Positions 1 to 9,230 of a stretch of 64,000 bases of DNA are shown here, piece by piece. Location of the stretch: positions 16,392,720-16,456,719 of the forward strand of contig CM058235.1 in the NCBI GenBank assembly GCA_030180135.1, given 5' to 3'. Every line of letters begins with the position of its first letter. Position 1 is the stretch's first letter. Source of the DNA: Orychophragmus violaceus. Its lineage: Eukaryota; Streptophyta; Magnoliopsida; Brassicales; Brassicaceae. The notes under the pieces were generated by a model. That model was given only the letters and a program-made list of their open reading frames with translations, was not told the origin of the DNA and did not search any database. The position numbers were made by a program, and so were the translations under genes.

Positions 1-256
1 CTACATGACCAAACAGTCTCATCTTATTACGGTTCTTCTTCCTATTAATGTAAACATATCCGTTCAATTCACTGCCGTCAGCCGCTGGCGACAGGCAAAT
101 GAACAATCAAATACTACACATTTCATTAAAGTCTTAGTGACAATTTTAGCTTAAACATATATATACTTTCAACCTTTATTATAATAAATTTTTCATTCGT
201 ACTATAGATAATTATAAATATTTAGGGACAAGTCTATAACTAATATAACCTCATGA
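1..256. other. AT-rich flank, no gene seen
   Basis: No coding sequence, RNA gene or repeat was recognised here. The last 14 bases (243-256, ATATAACCTCATGA) are the left copy of the target duplication of the retroposon that follows. Confidence 0.5.
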
Positions 257-312
257 GAGCCTTTGAGAGGCCCATCATCTTTTTCTCTCTCGACTCTAGG
301 GTTCGCCGCTTT

Positions 313-1523
313 TGATGAGGTCATCAGAACCAAACTAGACCAGGCGCTGACTAACTCAATGACTGACTCAACCACTACGTCAAGCAGCGCAAGGAGACCA
401 AGAGAAGTCAAGGCCACAACGATTTCTGATCTAAAACAAGGCATAGGATTGATTATACATCCAACAATCAATCCTAAGAAGACATATGACCCAGGAGGAA
501 TCATAACACATGGAGAAGAGATTATGGAGCCGAGAAGATCTAACAAGGAATATGAGCTTATCTTAGCTCAAATGGATATCAAGGTCAAAACATCTAGCTC
601 AGCTCATCATCAACATGCCACTAAGGAGAATCATCCACAAAAGATGACACAAGAAGAAGATACTAAAAAGGAGCTAACCATATGTAGCATCACAACTAGC
701 TCAACGGATAACTCAACGACTAGCTCAGCAGACTTGCCATATATGGAAGCATTCACATTTGGAAGGTCAATTCTGCACCAGATCTTTACCTATCAAAACT
801 ACAGTGTTTTGAGCTCCTTTCCATCAAGTCCAGACGTCCGTAGCTGCACAAGACCACACAAGATTCTCCATAACTCCAACAAGTCACACTTACCATTTTT
901 GGAGAAGAAAGAGATCAAACACCAACGGCTACTTTCCAAGAATGAGGGCCACGAATTGTTTGTCAATCAAGCTGTCCCAAGGATCCTCACTTATCCCTTA
1001 AAACCATCCAGATACAAAGGAACAATCAAGAGCATGGATCCTTACCAAAATCGGCCTAACGGCTAGTTTCCTCTAAAATAGCGATTTCTTGTTCAAGGTC
1101 AATATGACCGTTAGTCTTAAGTCCTATAAAGTCTCATTGTATTGTTCATTTGTAAATCACCTTTCAATCAACTAAGTTTATACAAAAGAATTCAGTTTCT
1201 TCTTTTCAAAGAGTGTCTTTGAAGTTTCGTGTCTTAGGATTCATTTGTGTGATTCAAGTGTCTCCAAAGATTATTGGATTAGGATTGCTTGTGTGATTCA
1301 AGCAGTACTGATTCAACCACAAATTGAGAGAGTCAATCAGCCCATCGAACAAGCGAGTTGTTCACCATCATCCATTCATCTTTCCATTCAATCATCTCAA
1401 CGTTCATCCTAAGGAGTCTAGAGACCCGAAGGTTGGATCCATCTCACCATATCATCATTCACGATCTAGAAGAGAGTGACCTCAGTCCCTGTTCTACGTC
1501 AAACACGCTTCCATCTTGCATCA
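313..1523 (+). repeat. 5' LTR
   Basis: 1211 bp, starting TGATGAGG and ending TTGCATCA. It contains a TATA-like CCTATAAAG near 1124, likely the element's promoter. It also carries an open frame to 1066 that is the LTR copy of the gag C-terminal extension. Confidence 0.92.
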
Positions 1524-1525
1524 TC

Positions 1526-1538
1526 TGGTATCAGAGCC
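1526..1538 (+). other. Primer-binding site, initiator tRNA-Met
   Basis: TGGTATCAGAGCC begins 2 nt after the 5' LTR. It is complementary to the 3' end of plant initiator tRNA-Met and primes minus-strand DNA synthesis. Confidence 0.9.
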
Positions 1539-2135
1539 GAAAGGTTCCTAATCAGGTGTTATCTATCCTTACCTTTCGGTTATTGCATTTATATTTCTGT
1601 TTTCATTGCATCTTTAAAATAAAAACCCATAAAAATTGTTTTGTGTTCTTTGTTTTAGTTCTTGTTTTGTTTTATAAAATCCAGAAAAAGTTTTAAAAAG
1701 AAAGAGGAGAAGTTTTCATTGTTTGATTCGATTTCTTAAACCAAAAGCCAAAAAAAATTGTTATTTCCATATTAGTTTTTGTGTTTTCAAATTAAAAAAA
1801 AAAAAAAAGATTTCGAAATATTTAGATCCTTAAAAGATATTCTAGTTTCTATATTTGTTTAAATCTTGTTTTCAAAAAAAAAAAAAGGATCCGAAACTTT
1901 CTAAGTATTTTCAAACTTCCTAAAGATTTTCTATATCTTCCTAAATCGGTTTTCAACTCCTTCGAAAAGTTTTTGAATCCTAAAATTGATCTCAAGCTGA
2001 TTAGAACCGTGTGTTAAGTGTATAGTTGCTTGTGATTCGAACAATTGCAACTACTTGTTCAAGAGCTTAAGATAACTAACTTCAGAACATATTGATACAC
2101 TTCTAGCTTATTGTTTCAGGTATTGAATCATTGAC
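1539..2135 (+). other. Leader of the gag-only element
   Basis: About 600 bp between primer-binding site and gag start. It is T- and A-rich with two long A runs near 1795-1809 and 1875-1887. No conserved frame is seen; it probably holds the packaging and translation leader. Confidence 0.5.
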
Positions 2136-4706
2136 ATGAAGGATAGAGAAGATTCAGAAGCAGGCATGTATGGAGAGTACCATCCACCTAGGCACAAGAG
2201 TGCATTCAAGAACCATGGAGTTACTTCATACCATGTACCAGCTCAACGACAGCTCACTGGTACAAGGAATGCGACAGTCCAACGAACCAGCACGAGGCAG
2301 CCAACAAACCGAAGAAGAGGTTCCTTAATGTTTTCAGGAAGAAGCAGTAACCCTGAAGCCTACTTACAATGGGAAAGCAACATGGAGCAATGGTTACAAG
2401 CTAACAAAGTTCCCAAAGAAAGGAGGCTAGTACAAGCTGTCTCAGCCTTCACAGAAAAGGCGTATGAATGGTGGCTAAAGGAGAGCACACCAACCATCCT
2501 TAAAGAGCCAGTACTGGATTGGAAAGATCTTAAGTCCAGGATGAAAAAGGAGTTTGTGGAGAAGCTTCAAACCACAACCAAGAGAGTGAAGATTGCATCT
2601 GAAGCACAAGCTGCTCCTAAGCTCAAGTCTGATTGCTATCAAGAATCTATGGAGACTCTTCAAGCAAGGCAGGATCAGCAATGGCAGAAGATCATGGATA
2701 TGTTACGCCCAAAGGAACCAGAGAAGAAGCAGAGTCACAAACCTTCACCCAATGCAACCGGACACAGCTTTGATGCCTCACTCAAGTTGCGAGACACGCC
2801 AACACAAGGTAAGTGTTCCAACTTTGCAAATTCCAAAGAGCCAACATGTTATAGGTGCCATAGAAGAGGGCATTTTGCTGCAAATTGTCCATCTAAGAAG
2901 TTGTTAAATGATAAAACATCCGAGTTGAAATTGGAAGTAACTGACACAAATGATAGCTTTGTGCAATCTGATATTTTAATTTCCAATTCAAGACTCATGC
3001 ACTTGTCTTTGCCAAAGAGTTTTGATCCAGGAATAAGACAAGAAGAAGAGCACACAAGTCAAGAAGACATCAACCGTGAGGTGAAGGAAAACAAGGAGAA
3101 TATCATGTTCCAATTCACCAATGCAATCACTGTGAGTTTAAGTTTCAATAAATCTGTTCCTATAGTTCTAAACTCAGATATAATACACTTGCTCTTTCCC
3201 TTAAGAGTTGACTTAGGTACAGGTCTGATAAAGATCAAGAAGCCGAAGGCAGAAGGAGTCTTGAAAGAGAGACCAAAACCGAGCCATGTTTCCACACATG
3301 AGCCACAAGCAAACCAAAGCCTTGAAGTATATCATGCTCCAACCAAACATGAGGTTATTTCTGAACTTAAAGTGCCTAACACTGATTGTCAAGCCACTGG
3401 TATGATGCACTTGTTCCTTGAGTCAAGTGTTGAGACAGGAATTAGATATAAAGATAAAGCCAAATGGGAGATCAAGGAAAATCCACCAGACCAAGGCCAT
3501 CACACTACATCCATTAGCATGGTAAGTCTTTCTTTGATCCACTTCATTTCCCATGACTCAACTGCTGTGTTAAAGGATTTGTTAAGCTTACAAGAGGATG
3601 AGATATCAGTAGCACATGAAGATGAATCTAAAGAAAATGATTCAAACCGATACTTATTTGATAAGAAGCCCATAATGCACTTGTCTCTTTGCCAAAGTGT
3701 CGAACATATTTCAGGTCTTAAAGAGAGAAGAAGCAAGACCAGCAAAGGAGACGTCACACCAGCTCAAAGAAGAGGAGCATTGCTATCCTATTTGCTCAAA
3801 GAAGAGCCACCGGATGCTCCACAACTCAACCGGAATCAAAATGATTCCCAAGGTAATCTTCTAAACCCTCATTCACTTCATTGGACTAACTTGACTTATC
3901 TATGTGCAGGTTATCAAGTTTTGAGGTCAAAACTTCTTGAAGAGGGAGGGTATGATGAGGTCATCAGAACCAAACTAGACCAGGCGCTGACTAACTCAAT
4001 GACTGACTCAACCACTACGTCAAGCAGCGCAAGGAGACCAAGAGAAGTCAAGGCCACAACGATTTCTGATCTAAAACAAGGCATAGGATTTATTATACAT
4101 CCAACAATCAATCCTAAGAAGACATATGACCCAGGAGGAATCATAACACATGGAGAAGAGATTATGGAGCCGAGAAGATCTAACAAGGAATATGAGCTTA
4201 TCTTAGCTCAAATGGAGATCAAGGTCAAAACATCTAGCTCAGCTCATCATCAACATGCCACTAAGGAGAATCATCCCCAAAAGATGACACAAGAAGAAGA
4301 TACTAAAAAGGAGCTAACCATATGTAGCATCACAACTAGCTCAACGGATAACTCAACGACTAGCTCAGCAGACTTGCCATATATGGAAGCATTCACATTT
4401 GGAAGGTCAATTCTGCACCAGATCTTTACCTATCAAAACTACAGTGTTTTGAGCTCCTTTCCATCAAGTCCAGACGTCCGTAGCTGCACAAGACCACACA
4501 AGATTCTCCATAACTCCAACAAGTCACACTTACCATTTTTGGAGAAGAAAGAGATCAAACACCAACGGCTACTTTCCAAGAATGAGGGCCACGAATTGTT
4601 TGTCAATCAAGCTGTCCCAAGGATCCTCACTTATCCCTTAAAACCATCCAGATACAAAGGAACAATCAAGAGCATGGATCCTTACCAAAATCGGCCTAAC
4701 GGCTAG
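2136..4706 (+). CDS. Gag-like protein extended into the 3' LTR
   Basis: An 856-residue frame beginning shortly after the leader. Residues about 65-150 match the retrotransposon gag (Ty3-type) fold, with QWE, MEQWL, AYEWWLK and a WKDLKSRMKKEF end. A CCHC zinc knuckle follows at C238, C241, H246, C251, for RNA binding. Beyond it the chain is low in recognisable domains but repeats a motif of the form (M/I)HLxLxxSxxxG about every 60-80 residues (near 287, 348, 421 and 513). The last 251 codons lie inside the 3' LTR, so the frame reads through the polypurine tract. The protein presumably assembles virus-like particles in the cytoplasm. No pol follows. Confidence 0.8.
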   Translation: MKDREDSEAGMYGEYHPPRHKSAFKNHGVTSYHVPAQRQLTGTRNATVQRTSTRQPTNRRRGSLMFSGRSSNPEAYLQWESNMEQWLQANKVPKERRLVQAVSAFTEKAYEWWLKESTPTILKEPVLDWKDLKSRMKKEFVEKLQTTTKRVKIASEAQAAPKLKSDCYQESMETLQARQDQQWQKIMDMLRPKEPEKKQSHKPSPNATGHSFDASLKLRDTPTQGKCSNFANSKEPTCYRCHRRGHFAANCPSKKLLNDKTSELKLEVTDTNDSFVQSDILISNSRLMHLSLPKSFDPGIRQEEEHTSQEDINREVKENKENIMFQFTNAITVSLSFNKSVPIVLNSDIIHLLFPLRVDLGTGLIKIKKPKAEGVLKERPKPSHVSTHEPQANQSLEVYHAPTKHEVISELKVPNTDCQATGMMHLFLESSVETGIRYKDKAKWEIKENPPDQGHHTTSISMVSLSLIHFISHDSTAVLKDLLSLQEDEISVAHEDESKENDSNRYLFDKKPIMHLSLCQSVEHISGLKERRSKTSKGDVTPAQRRGALLSYLLKEEPPDAPQLNRNQNDSQGNLLNPHSLHWTNLTYLCAGYQVLRSKLLEEGGYDEVIRTKLDQALTNSMTDSTTTSSSARRPREVKATTISDLKQGIGFIIHPTINPKKTYDPGGIITHGEEIMEPRRSNKEYELILAQMEIKVKTSSSAHHQHATKENHPQKMTQEEDTKKELTICSITTSSTDNSTTSSADLPYMEAFTFGRSILHQIFTYQNYSVLSSFPSSPDVRSCTRPHKILHNSNKSHLPFLEKKEIKHQRLLSKNEGHELFVNQAVPRILTYPLKPSRYKGTIKSMDPYQNRPNG
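3939..3950 (+). other. Polypurine tract
   Basis: GAAGAGGGAGGG, followed by TA and the 3' LTR. It primes plus-strand synthesis and here is also translated as part of the gag frame. Confidence 0.8.
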
Positions 4707-5162
4707 TTTCCTCTAAAATAGCGATTTCTTGTTCAAGGTCAATATGACCGTTAGTCTTAAGTCCTATAAAGTCTCATTGTATTGTTCATTGTAAATCACC
4801 TTTCAATCAACTAAGTTTATACAAAAGAATTCAGTTTCTTCTTTTCAAAGAGTGTCTTTGAAGTTTCGTGTCTTAGGATTCATTTGTGTGATTCAAGTGT
4901 CTCCAAAGATTATTGGATTAGGATTGCTTGTGTGATTCAAGCAGTACTGATTCAACCACAGATTGAGAGAGTCAATCAGCCCATCGAACAAGCGAGTTGT
5001 TCACCATCATCCATTCATCTTTCCATTCAATCATCTCAACGTTCATCCTAAGGAGTCTAGAGACCCGAAGGTTGGATCCATCTCACCATATCATCATTCA
5101 CGATCTAGAAGAGAGTGACCTCAGTCCCTGTTCTACGTCAAACACGCTTCCATCTTGCATCA
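3953..5162 (+). repeat. 3' LTR
   Basis: 1210 bp, nearly identical to the 5' LTR. Four substitutions (two of them change a residue: Leu/Phe and Asp/Glu) and one 1-bp indel were seen by eye. The coding frame is open in both copies. Confidence 0.92.
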
Positions 5163-6066
5163 GCTTTCGTTTTCGTGTAGGTGTGGAGGCTTCTCCGGTG
5201 GCCGACGGTTACGTCGGTGCCGTGAGAGGCCTCAGGAGGTCTTAGGCACTTCATGGTCAGCCGTGGTCGCCGTCTCGACCCAGAAGTGTCGCGGGTTTGC
5301 ATCATCGGAAGCTCAGCAAGGGTTTCTACGAGGCGGAGCAGGAGGAGGAGGCTCTTCAAGTTGACAGAGATCGTTAGTCGCCGGTCGTGTTTGCCGCTTG
5401 AGGATTGTGGCGGAGCAGGTCGTGCGCAGAAGGACGAATACGAGAGGCAGATCTGAATCTCTCCTGCGCGGAAGTCGCCGAGTGGTTAGGTGGGTCGGAG
5501 CTGTGCGAAGAGGAGGCTTAGCGGAGGTCTCCGACCAACGCTCGTCTGAAGGTGTCTCGTCGGCAACTGGTGCTAGCCCTTTTGTCCGGCGGCTCCGACG
5601 GATTGTGCTCTCCTCGTTCGGCGAGGTGAGTTCGTGACTTGCCGTGAAAGATGGATCTAGAAATCGGAGAAGAGAAAAGCGAGCTCGACGAAGGATACTT
5701 GCTCCGGCGGGTGTTGCCGGTTCGGTCCGTGGTCGGCGACTCCGTACTCGCAACCACCGTGTATCGGAGGCGGAGTCGACCGGAGTGCCCCTCAATTAAT
5801 CGCGCGCCGATGACTCTCAGATCTCGGATCTCGATTTAGGTTCTTTCCGGTTTAGTGTGTTAATTTTGCTTCTGGTTTGAGCGGTTTGTATTTGGGTTAT
5901 TGCCCGGTTAGGGACGGTTTTAATTATATATAATATGATATTAAAAAAAATATATATATATATATAACCTCATGATCACGTGCTTTTACCATTTAATATT
6001 TGGCGACGAGTTTAATTTTTAAGTATAAAAAGGAAAGTAAATTGATAATTAAAGATATCTGAAATT

Positions 6067-6699
6067 TTAGCTTAGAGATGGTTCAGATGAACAAATGGGA
6101 CAAATCTTCTTGGTCTCAAGCCATTTGGTAATACATTCAGAGTGGAATGGATGGTCACAAAGTCTGAGAAGGACCAAAGATTCTCCTTGTTCGAACTCCA
6201 TTTGGCAAACCACACAACGATCAATCTCGTTTTTGTTATCTGAAAATACGTAGGTGGATGCGTTCAAAAACATGGAGATTTCGGCCGGAGTCAGCCCACG
6301 CTTTTCAACTCCAATGAAATCTCCAAGAGCAAGCAGTTCTTCGTAAGACAACTGGTCGGGGTCAATCTCATCTTCTTCCTCCAAGAAATCATCCTCCTCA
6401 GGGTTGTAGTTGCTTTCTTGGTCCTCAAGAAACTCATCTTCATCTTCTCCAAATCCGTTGCTATCAAAATACTCGTAGCAGTTCTCAGTTTCTTCTTCTT
6501 CTTCTTGATCTTCATCTTCAGATTCTTCTTCATTTCCTATCATTGAAAGCCTTGAAGGGGTCAAATCATGAATATCAGGGCCAAAATGGGAACTTGCTTG
6601 GGAGGCAGCAAGAGCAATTTCGGAATTTGCTTGCTCGAAGAGGGTTAGATCGGGATGTTTGTTTGGAGGTTGCTTAGGCTCTTCTTCTTGGTTATCCAT
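6067..6699 (-). CDS. RING-H2 E3 ubiquitin ligase, BIG BROTHER-like
   Basis: Single-exon 210-residue protein. The C-terminal RING-H2 finger is complete: C162-x2-C165-x15-C181-x-H183-x2-H186-x2-C189-x10-C200-x2-C203, binding two zinc ions and recruiting an E2 enzyme. Just before it, the stretch SYEELLALGDFIG (118-130) and a GLTPAEIS element resemble the conserved block of BIG BROTHER, the E3 that limits organ size. The N-terminal half is strongly acidic (about 55-115) and probably disordered. No membrane segment or signal peptide is seen, so it should be soluble. The frame is intact and lies outside any element, with an A/T-rich promoter to the right. Confidence 0.85.
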   Translation of the reverse strand: MDNQEEEPKQPPNKHPDLTLFEQANSEIALAASQASSHFGPDIHDLTPSRLSMIGNEEESEDEDQEEEEETENCYEYFDSNGFGEDEDEFLEDQESNYNPEEDDFLEEEDEIDPDQLSYEELLALGDFIGVEKRGLTPAEISMFLNASTYVFSDNKNEIDRCVVCQMEFEQGESLVLLRLCDHPFHSECITKWLETKKICPICSSEPSLS

Positions 6700-7080
6700 T
6701 GGAGAAGAAGAAGCCGCTTAGGTTGGGGTTGGAAGCCGTGTTCTGGGATTTTATATGAAACTCGCTTTAATTTCATGTCAAAGAGGTTACTTAAACAACA
6801 AGAAAAGAATAATGTAGACAGCTTCCGTACAAAGTAATACAAAAGAAACATGAGCAAGTTAGGGTATCCTTTTTTTTTACTGTTATAAGTTAAGGTCTGT
6901 ATTTTTCCTTAACTTGTTTTTTCCTTAACTTTGGGTCTTCAAGAAAGCATATCAATAAATGGGGACACATCCTCCTTATAGAACACCCAAGTTTATAAGT
7001 ATAACCAATATACAATAATATTTTATTTCAATTTGCTTTTAGATAATTTCCTTAATAATTGCTTATTATCCTCTACATGC
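6700..7080. other. Promoter side of the RING gene, AT-rich
   Basis: Upstream region of the minus-strand RING gene up to the start of the DNA element at 7081. It has A/T runs and no coding sequence that I can support. Confidence 0.4.
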
Positions 7081-8360
7081 TTATAGCACCCACATTGGTG
7101 TTATCCAATGTGGGTTTCTTAATCATATTTTATTAATATTTGTGTTAGTTAAGAATAGTTAAGAGACTTAGTTTATTTGTGTCCTCCATTGGTGTTACCC
7201 GATTTGGGTTTCTTAAAATAAAAATATATCTTAACAAAATTAGTTTCTCATTCATTCTCCACAACATCTGTGTATATCCATCATTAAGACAAATAATCAA
7301 TTATAGATTCGTACATTCTGATTCGCATTGGAGACACTAGTATTGTCTCAAAGGATAACTTTTTTGAGATTAGTTTCCATGTAAGAACGAATTCAGTAGA
7401 AATCTAAGAAGTGATGTAGCAGGAAAGCAAAGGATTTTGCAGAACGAAAGCTTACAAGTTGTGGCATCATCTTCTGTCATCCCTAAGAAAAGAGCCAAAT
7501 CACGGATGGTAATTGTGGAGTAGGCAGATAACAAGAGCTGAAACATCCTTTTTGTGTAAACATCTTCAACAAAACCAATACGGAAATTGTTAGTTGTTAA
7601 TCGAATATAAAGTTTAACCAAGGGGACAATTAAGGGTCTAACAAGATTAACACAGCTATTCAATCTCAGATTCTCAATATGCAGATGAAAGGTCAAAACT
7701 AGAGAGGAATATACAGTCACTTTACATGTTTATCTATTACATAATCTGTCAGCAAGCTTAGTTTAACAAAAAAAATTAATACTAGACAGAAGTATTTCAA
7801 CATAGAAACTTTACCTGAGAAAGCAGCAACCATATCTTGAGCTTCTTGATTCAAATAAAAAGCCCGAATAGCTTCATATACACCTGCATAGTCACGTGTC
7901 CACAGCTTCTGACCAATCATCCAAGCTGCAACAACTTCAGGCTTGCTCTCCTTCACCCTTGTAGGTATTGTTTTCCAGAGGAAACGTGCGCTATCACTGC
8001 AGTATTTATTCATTCCAAATTTAGCCAAACAAGCAAAACAACACAATGAAACATAGAAGCTATTCATATAAACAAGTCAAATATCACAATGAAACATAGA
8101 AGCTAATCAATAAAACAAGACTTCATTCCATATTTCCATTTATTTACGTGGGTCCCACGTGAATAGTTAAGAAACTGTCTCTTAAAATCCTTATATAAGG
8201 ATCGAACCTTACACAGTTCACGCCACGTGGCGCGTTCTTATTGGTCAACTTTTTTTTTTAATTTTTTTTTTCGACAGATTTAAAAAAAATAAAATAAAAA
8301 AAAATAAAAAAAATGAATAGTTAAGAAACCCAGGCGATAACACGGATGGACATGGTCTTA
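7081..8360. mobile_element. TIR DNA element carrying a CSN8 gene fragment
   Basis: The two ends are imperfect inverted repeats. The left end reads TTATAGCACCCACATTGG followed by GTGTTATCCAATGTGGGTTT, and the complement of the right end reads TTATAAGACCATGTCCATCC followed by GTGTTATCGCCTGGGTTTC. Related TTAAGAAAC and AGTTAAGAGAC motifs recur further in on both sides, so the repeat is long and eroded. A 3-bp TTA may be the target duplication, as in PIF/Harbinger elements, but the ends are too diverged to fix the superfamily. Between the ends lie two exons of a host gene, so this is a Pack-type element. Confidence 0.6.
7456..7996 (-). pseudogene. COP9 signalosome subunit 8 (CSN8) fragment, two exons
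   Basis: Exon 7996-7815 encodes a segment reading SDSARFLWK to QDMVAAFS, and exon 7563-7456 encodes DVYTKRMFQ to MTEDDATT. Both match the central part of CSN8 (COP9/FUS7), a PCI-type subunit of the signalosome that removes NEDD8 from cullins. Exon junctions are consistent: AG before 7996, GT at 7814/7813, AG before 7563, GT at 7455/7454. The first and last exons are missing, so no functional protein is possible. It sits within a TIR element and is best read as captured host sequence. The fragment keeps its reading frame, which suggests recent capture. Confidence 0.85.
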
Positions 8361-8535
8361 TAAACAACTCATTAACGAACAAATTTGCAGAAGTGTATTT
8401 GGCTTGGTCTCTTTAGGGGTGGGCAAAATATCCGAACCCGAAATACCGAACCGAACCCGAACCGAAAAAGAGGAACCGAATCCGAACCCGAACCGACAAA
8501 ATATCCGAATGAATCCTAAACCTCTATACCCGAAG

Positions 8536-9230
8536 TGATGGAATTCCTAGCAGTTCCTAATCCGATTAGGCAACCTGAGTCTGAATTCCGAGCCTAGGAT
8601 CTAAGGGTTTGTGTTATTGAATCATGGATCTCGCGTTTACCTTGTTATGGCAGCGGAAATGAATGGTAAGACGAGATCAAGAGCGATTCAGGTGCCTCGC
8701 CTCTATCGTAGTCCACACGCACACAACCTGGAAATCCGGGATGCTAGTGCCGGATCTAGGAATTGAATAGAGAGAGTTTCTGATTTTCTAATCAGGAAAA
8801 GTGAATGGCCTCGGGTTCAGGTCGACCATATAAGCCTATATATACGACCTGTTATGACTAAACCTTCTTTCGGATTTAACCGAAAAGATCTAAGTCATAA
8901 ACCGAAACATCAAACTCGGAATCGACCTGTGTCGATCGATACACCAACTGTGTCGATCGACACACCTCTCTTTACTCTATATTGATATGTATCCAATACA
9001 CATCATCTTGATCACCACCATGATGATTATTCCCATATATAAGCTTCCAGATTGCTTAGGTGTGTGACCCTATAAGATCATATAATACTGGCAGTAAGTC
9101 TACAACTTACAGACTGCAAGAAGCTTCTAGCAAAGCATTGCAACCGCCCAGTATCATACAACATGTCTGATCTCGACGTACAACTATCGTTAGAGTAAGT
9201 ACAATGTGATTTCAGGACATAATCCCAACA
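8536..9230 (-). repeat. LTR (downstream) of Copia 1
   Basis: 695 bp. It contains a pair of GTGTCGAYCGAYAC dyads near 8930-8960. The flanking internal CAAGTGGGAGA on the minus strand is the polypurine tract. Confidence 0.9.

Larger units (their letters stand above)
313..5162 (+). mobile_element. Non-autonomous gag-only LTR retrotransposon
   Basis: Complete element with LTRs 313-1523 and 3953-5162, TG...CA termini and a perfect 5-bp target duplication GCTTT (308-312 and 5163-5167). A primer-binding site matching initiator tRNA-Met lies 2 nt inside the 5' LTR and a polypurine tract abuts the 3' LTR, so the element is on the plus strand. The LTRs differ at about five positions in 1.2 kb, which means a recent insertion. 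The internal region of about 2.4 kb encodes only a gag-like protein; no protease, integrase or reverse transcriptase is present. It must depend on another element's enzymes. Confidence 0.93.
257..5961 (+). mobile_element. Sadhu-like non-coding retroposon, split by an LTR element
   Basis: Two blocks (257-307 and 5163-5961) form one unit of about 850 bp once the nested LTR element and its 5-bp duplication are removed. The unit is bounded by a 14-bp direct repeat, ATATAACCTCATGA, at 243-256 and 5962-5975. It is GC-rich, has no believable reading frame and ends in an A-rich/TA tail. Long target duplication plus A-rich end indicates retroposition by LINE machinery. Length, GC-rich body and lack of coding resemble the Sadhu retroposons of Arabidopsis, but I assign that name by architecture and not by alignment. 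The alternative is a processed copy of an unrecognised transcript. Confidence 0.6.

Noticed and set aside
263..1066. A 267-codon open frame as a separate gene
   Set aside because: It starts in the retroposon flank and continues in the 5' LTR; it is the LTR copy of the gag extension at 3953-4706.
5163..5840. Overlapping open frames on both strands in GC-rich sequence
   Set aside because: GC-rich sequence lengthens chance frames; none has a domain, and the segment belongs to a non-coding retroposon.
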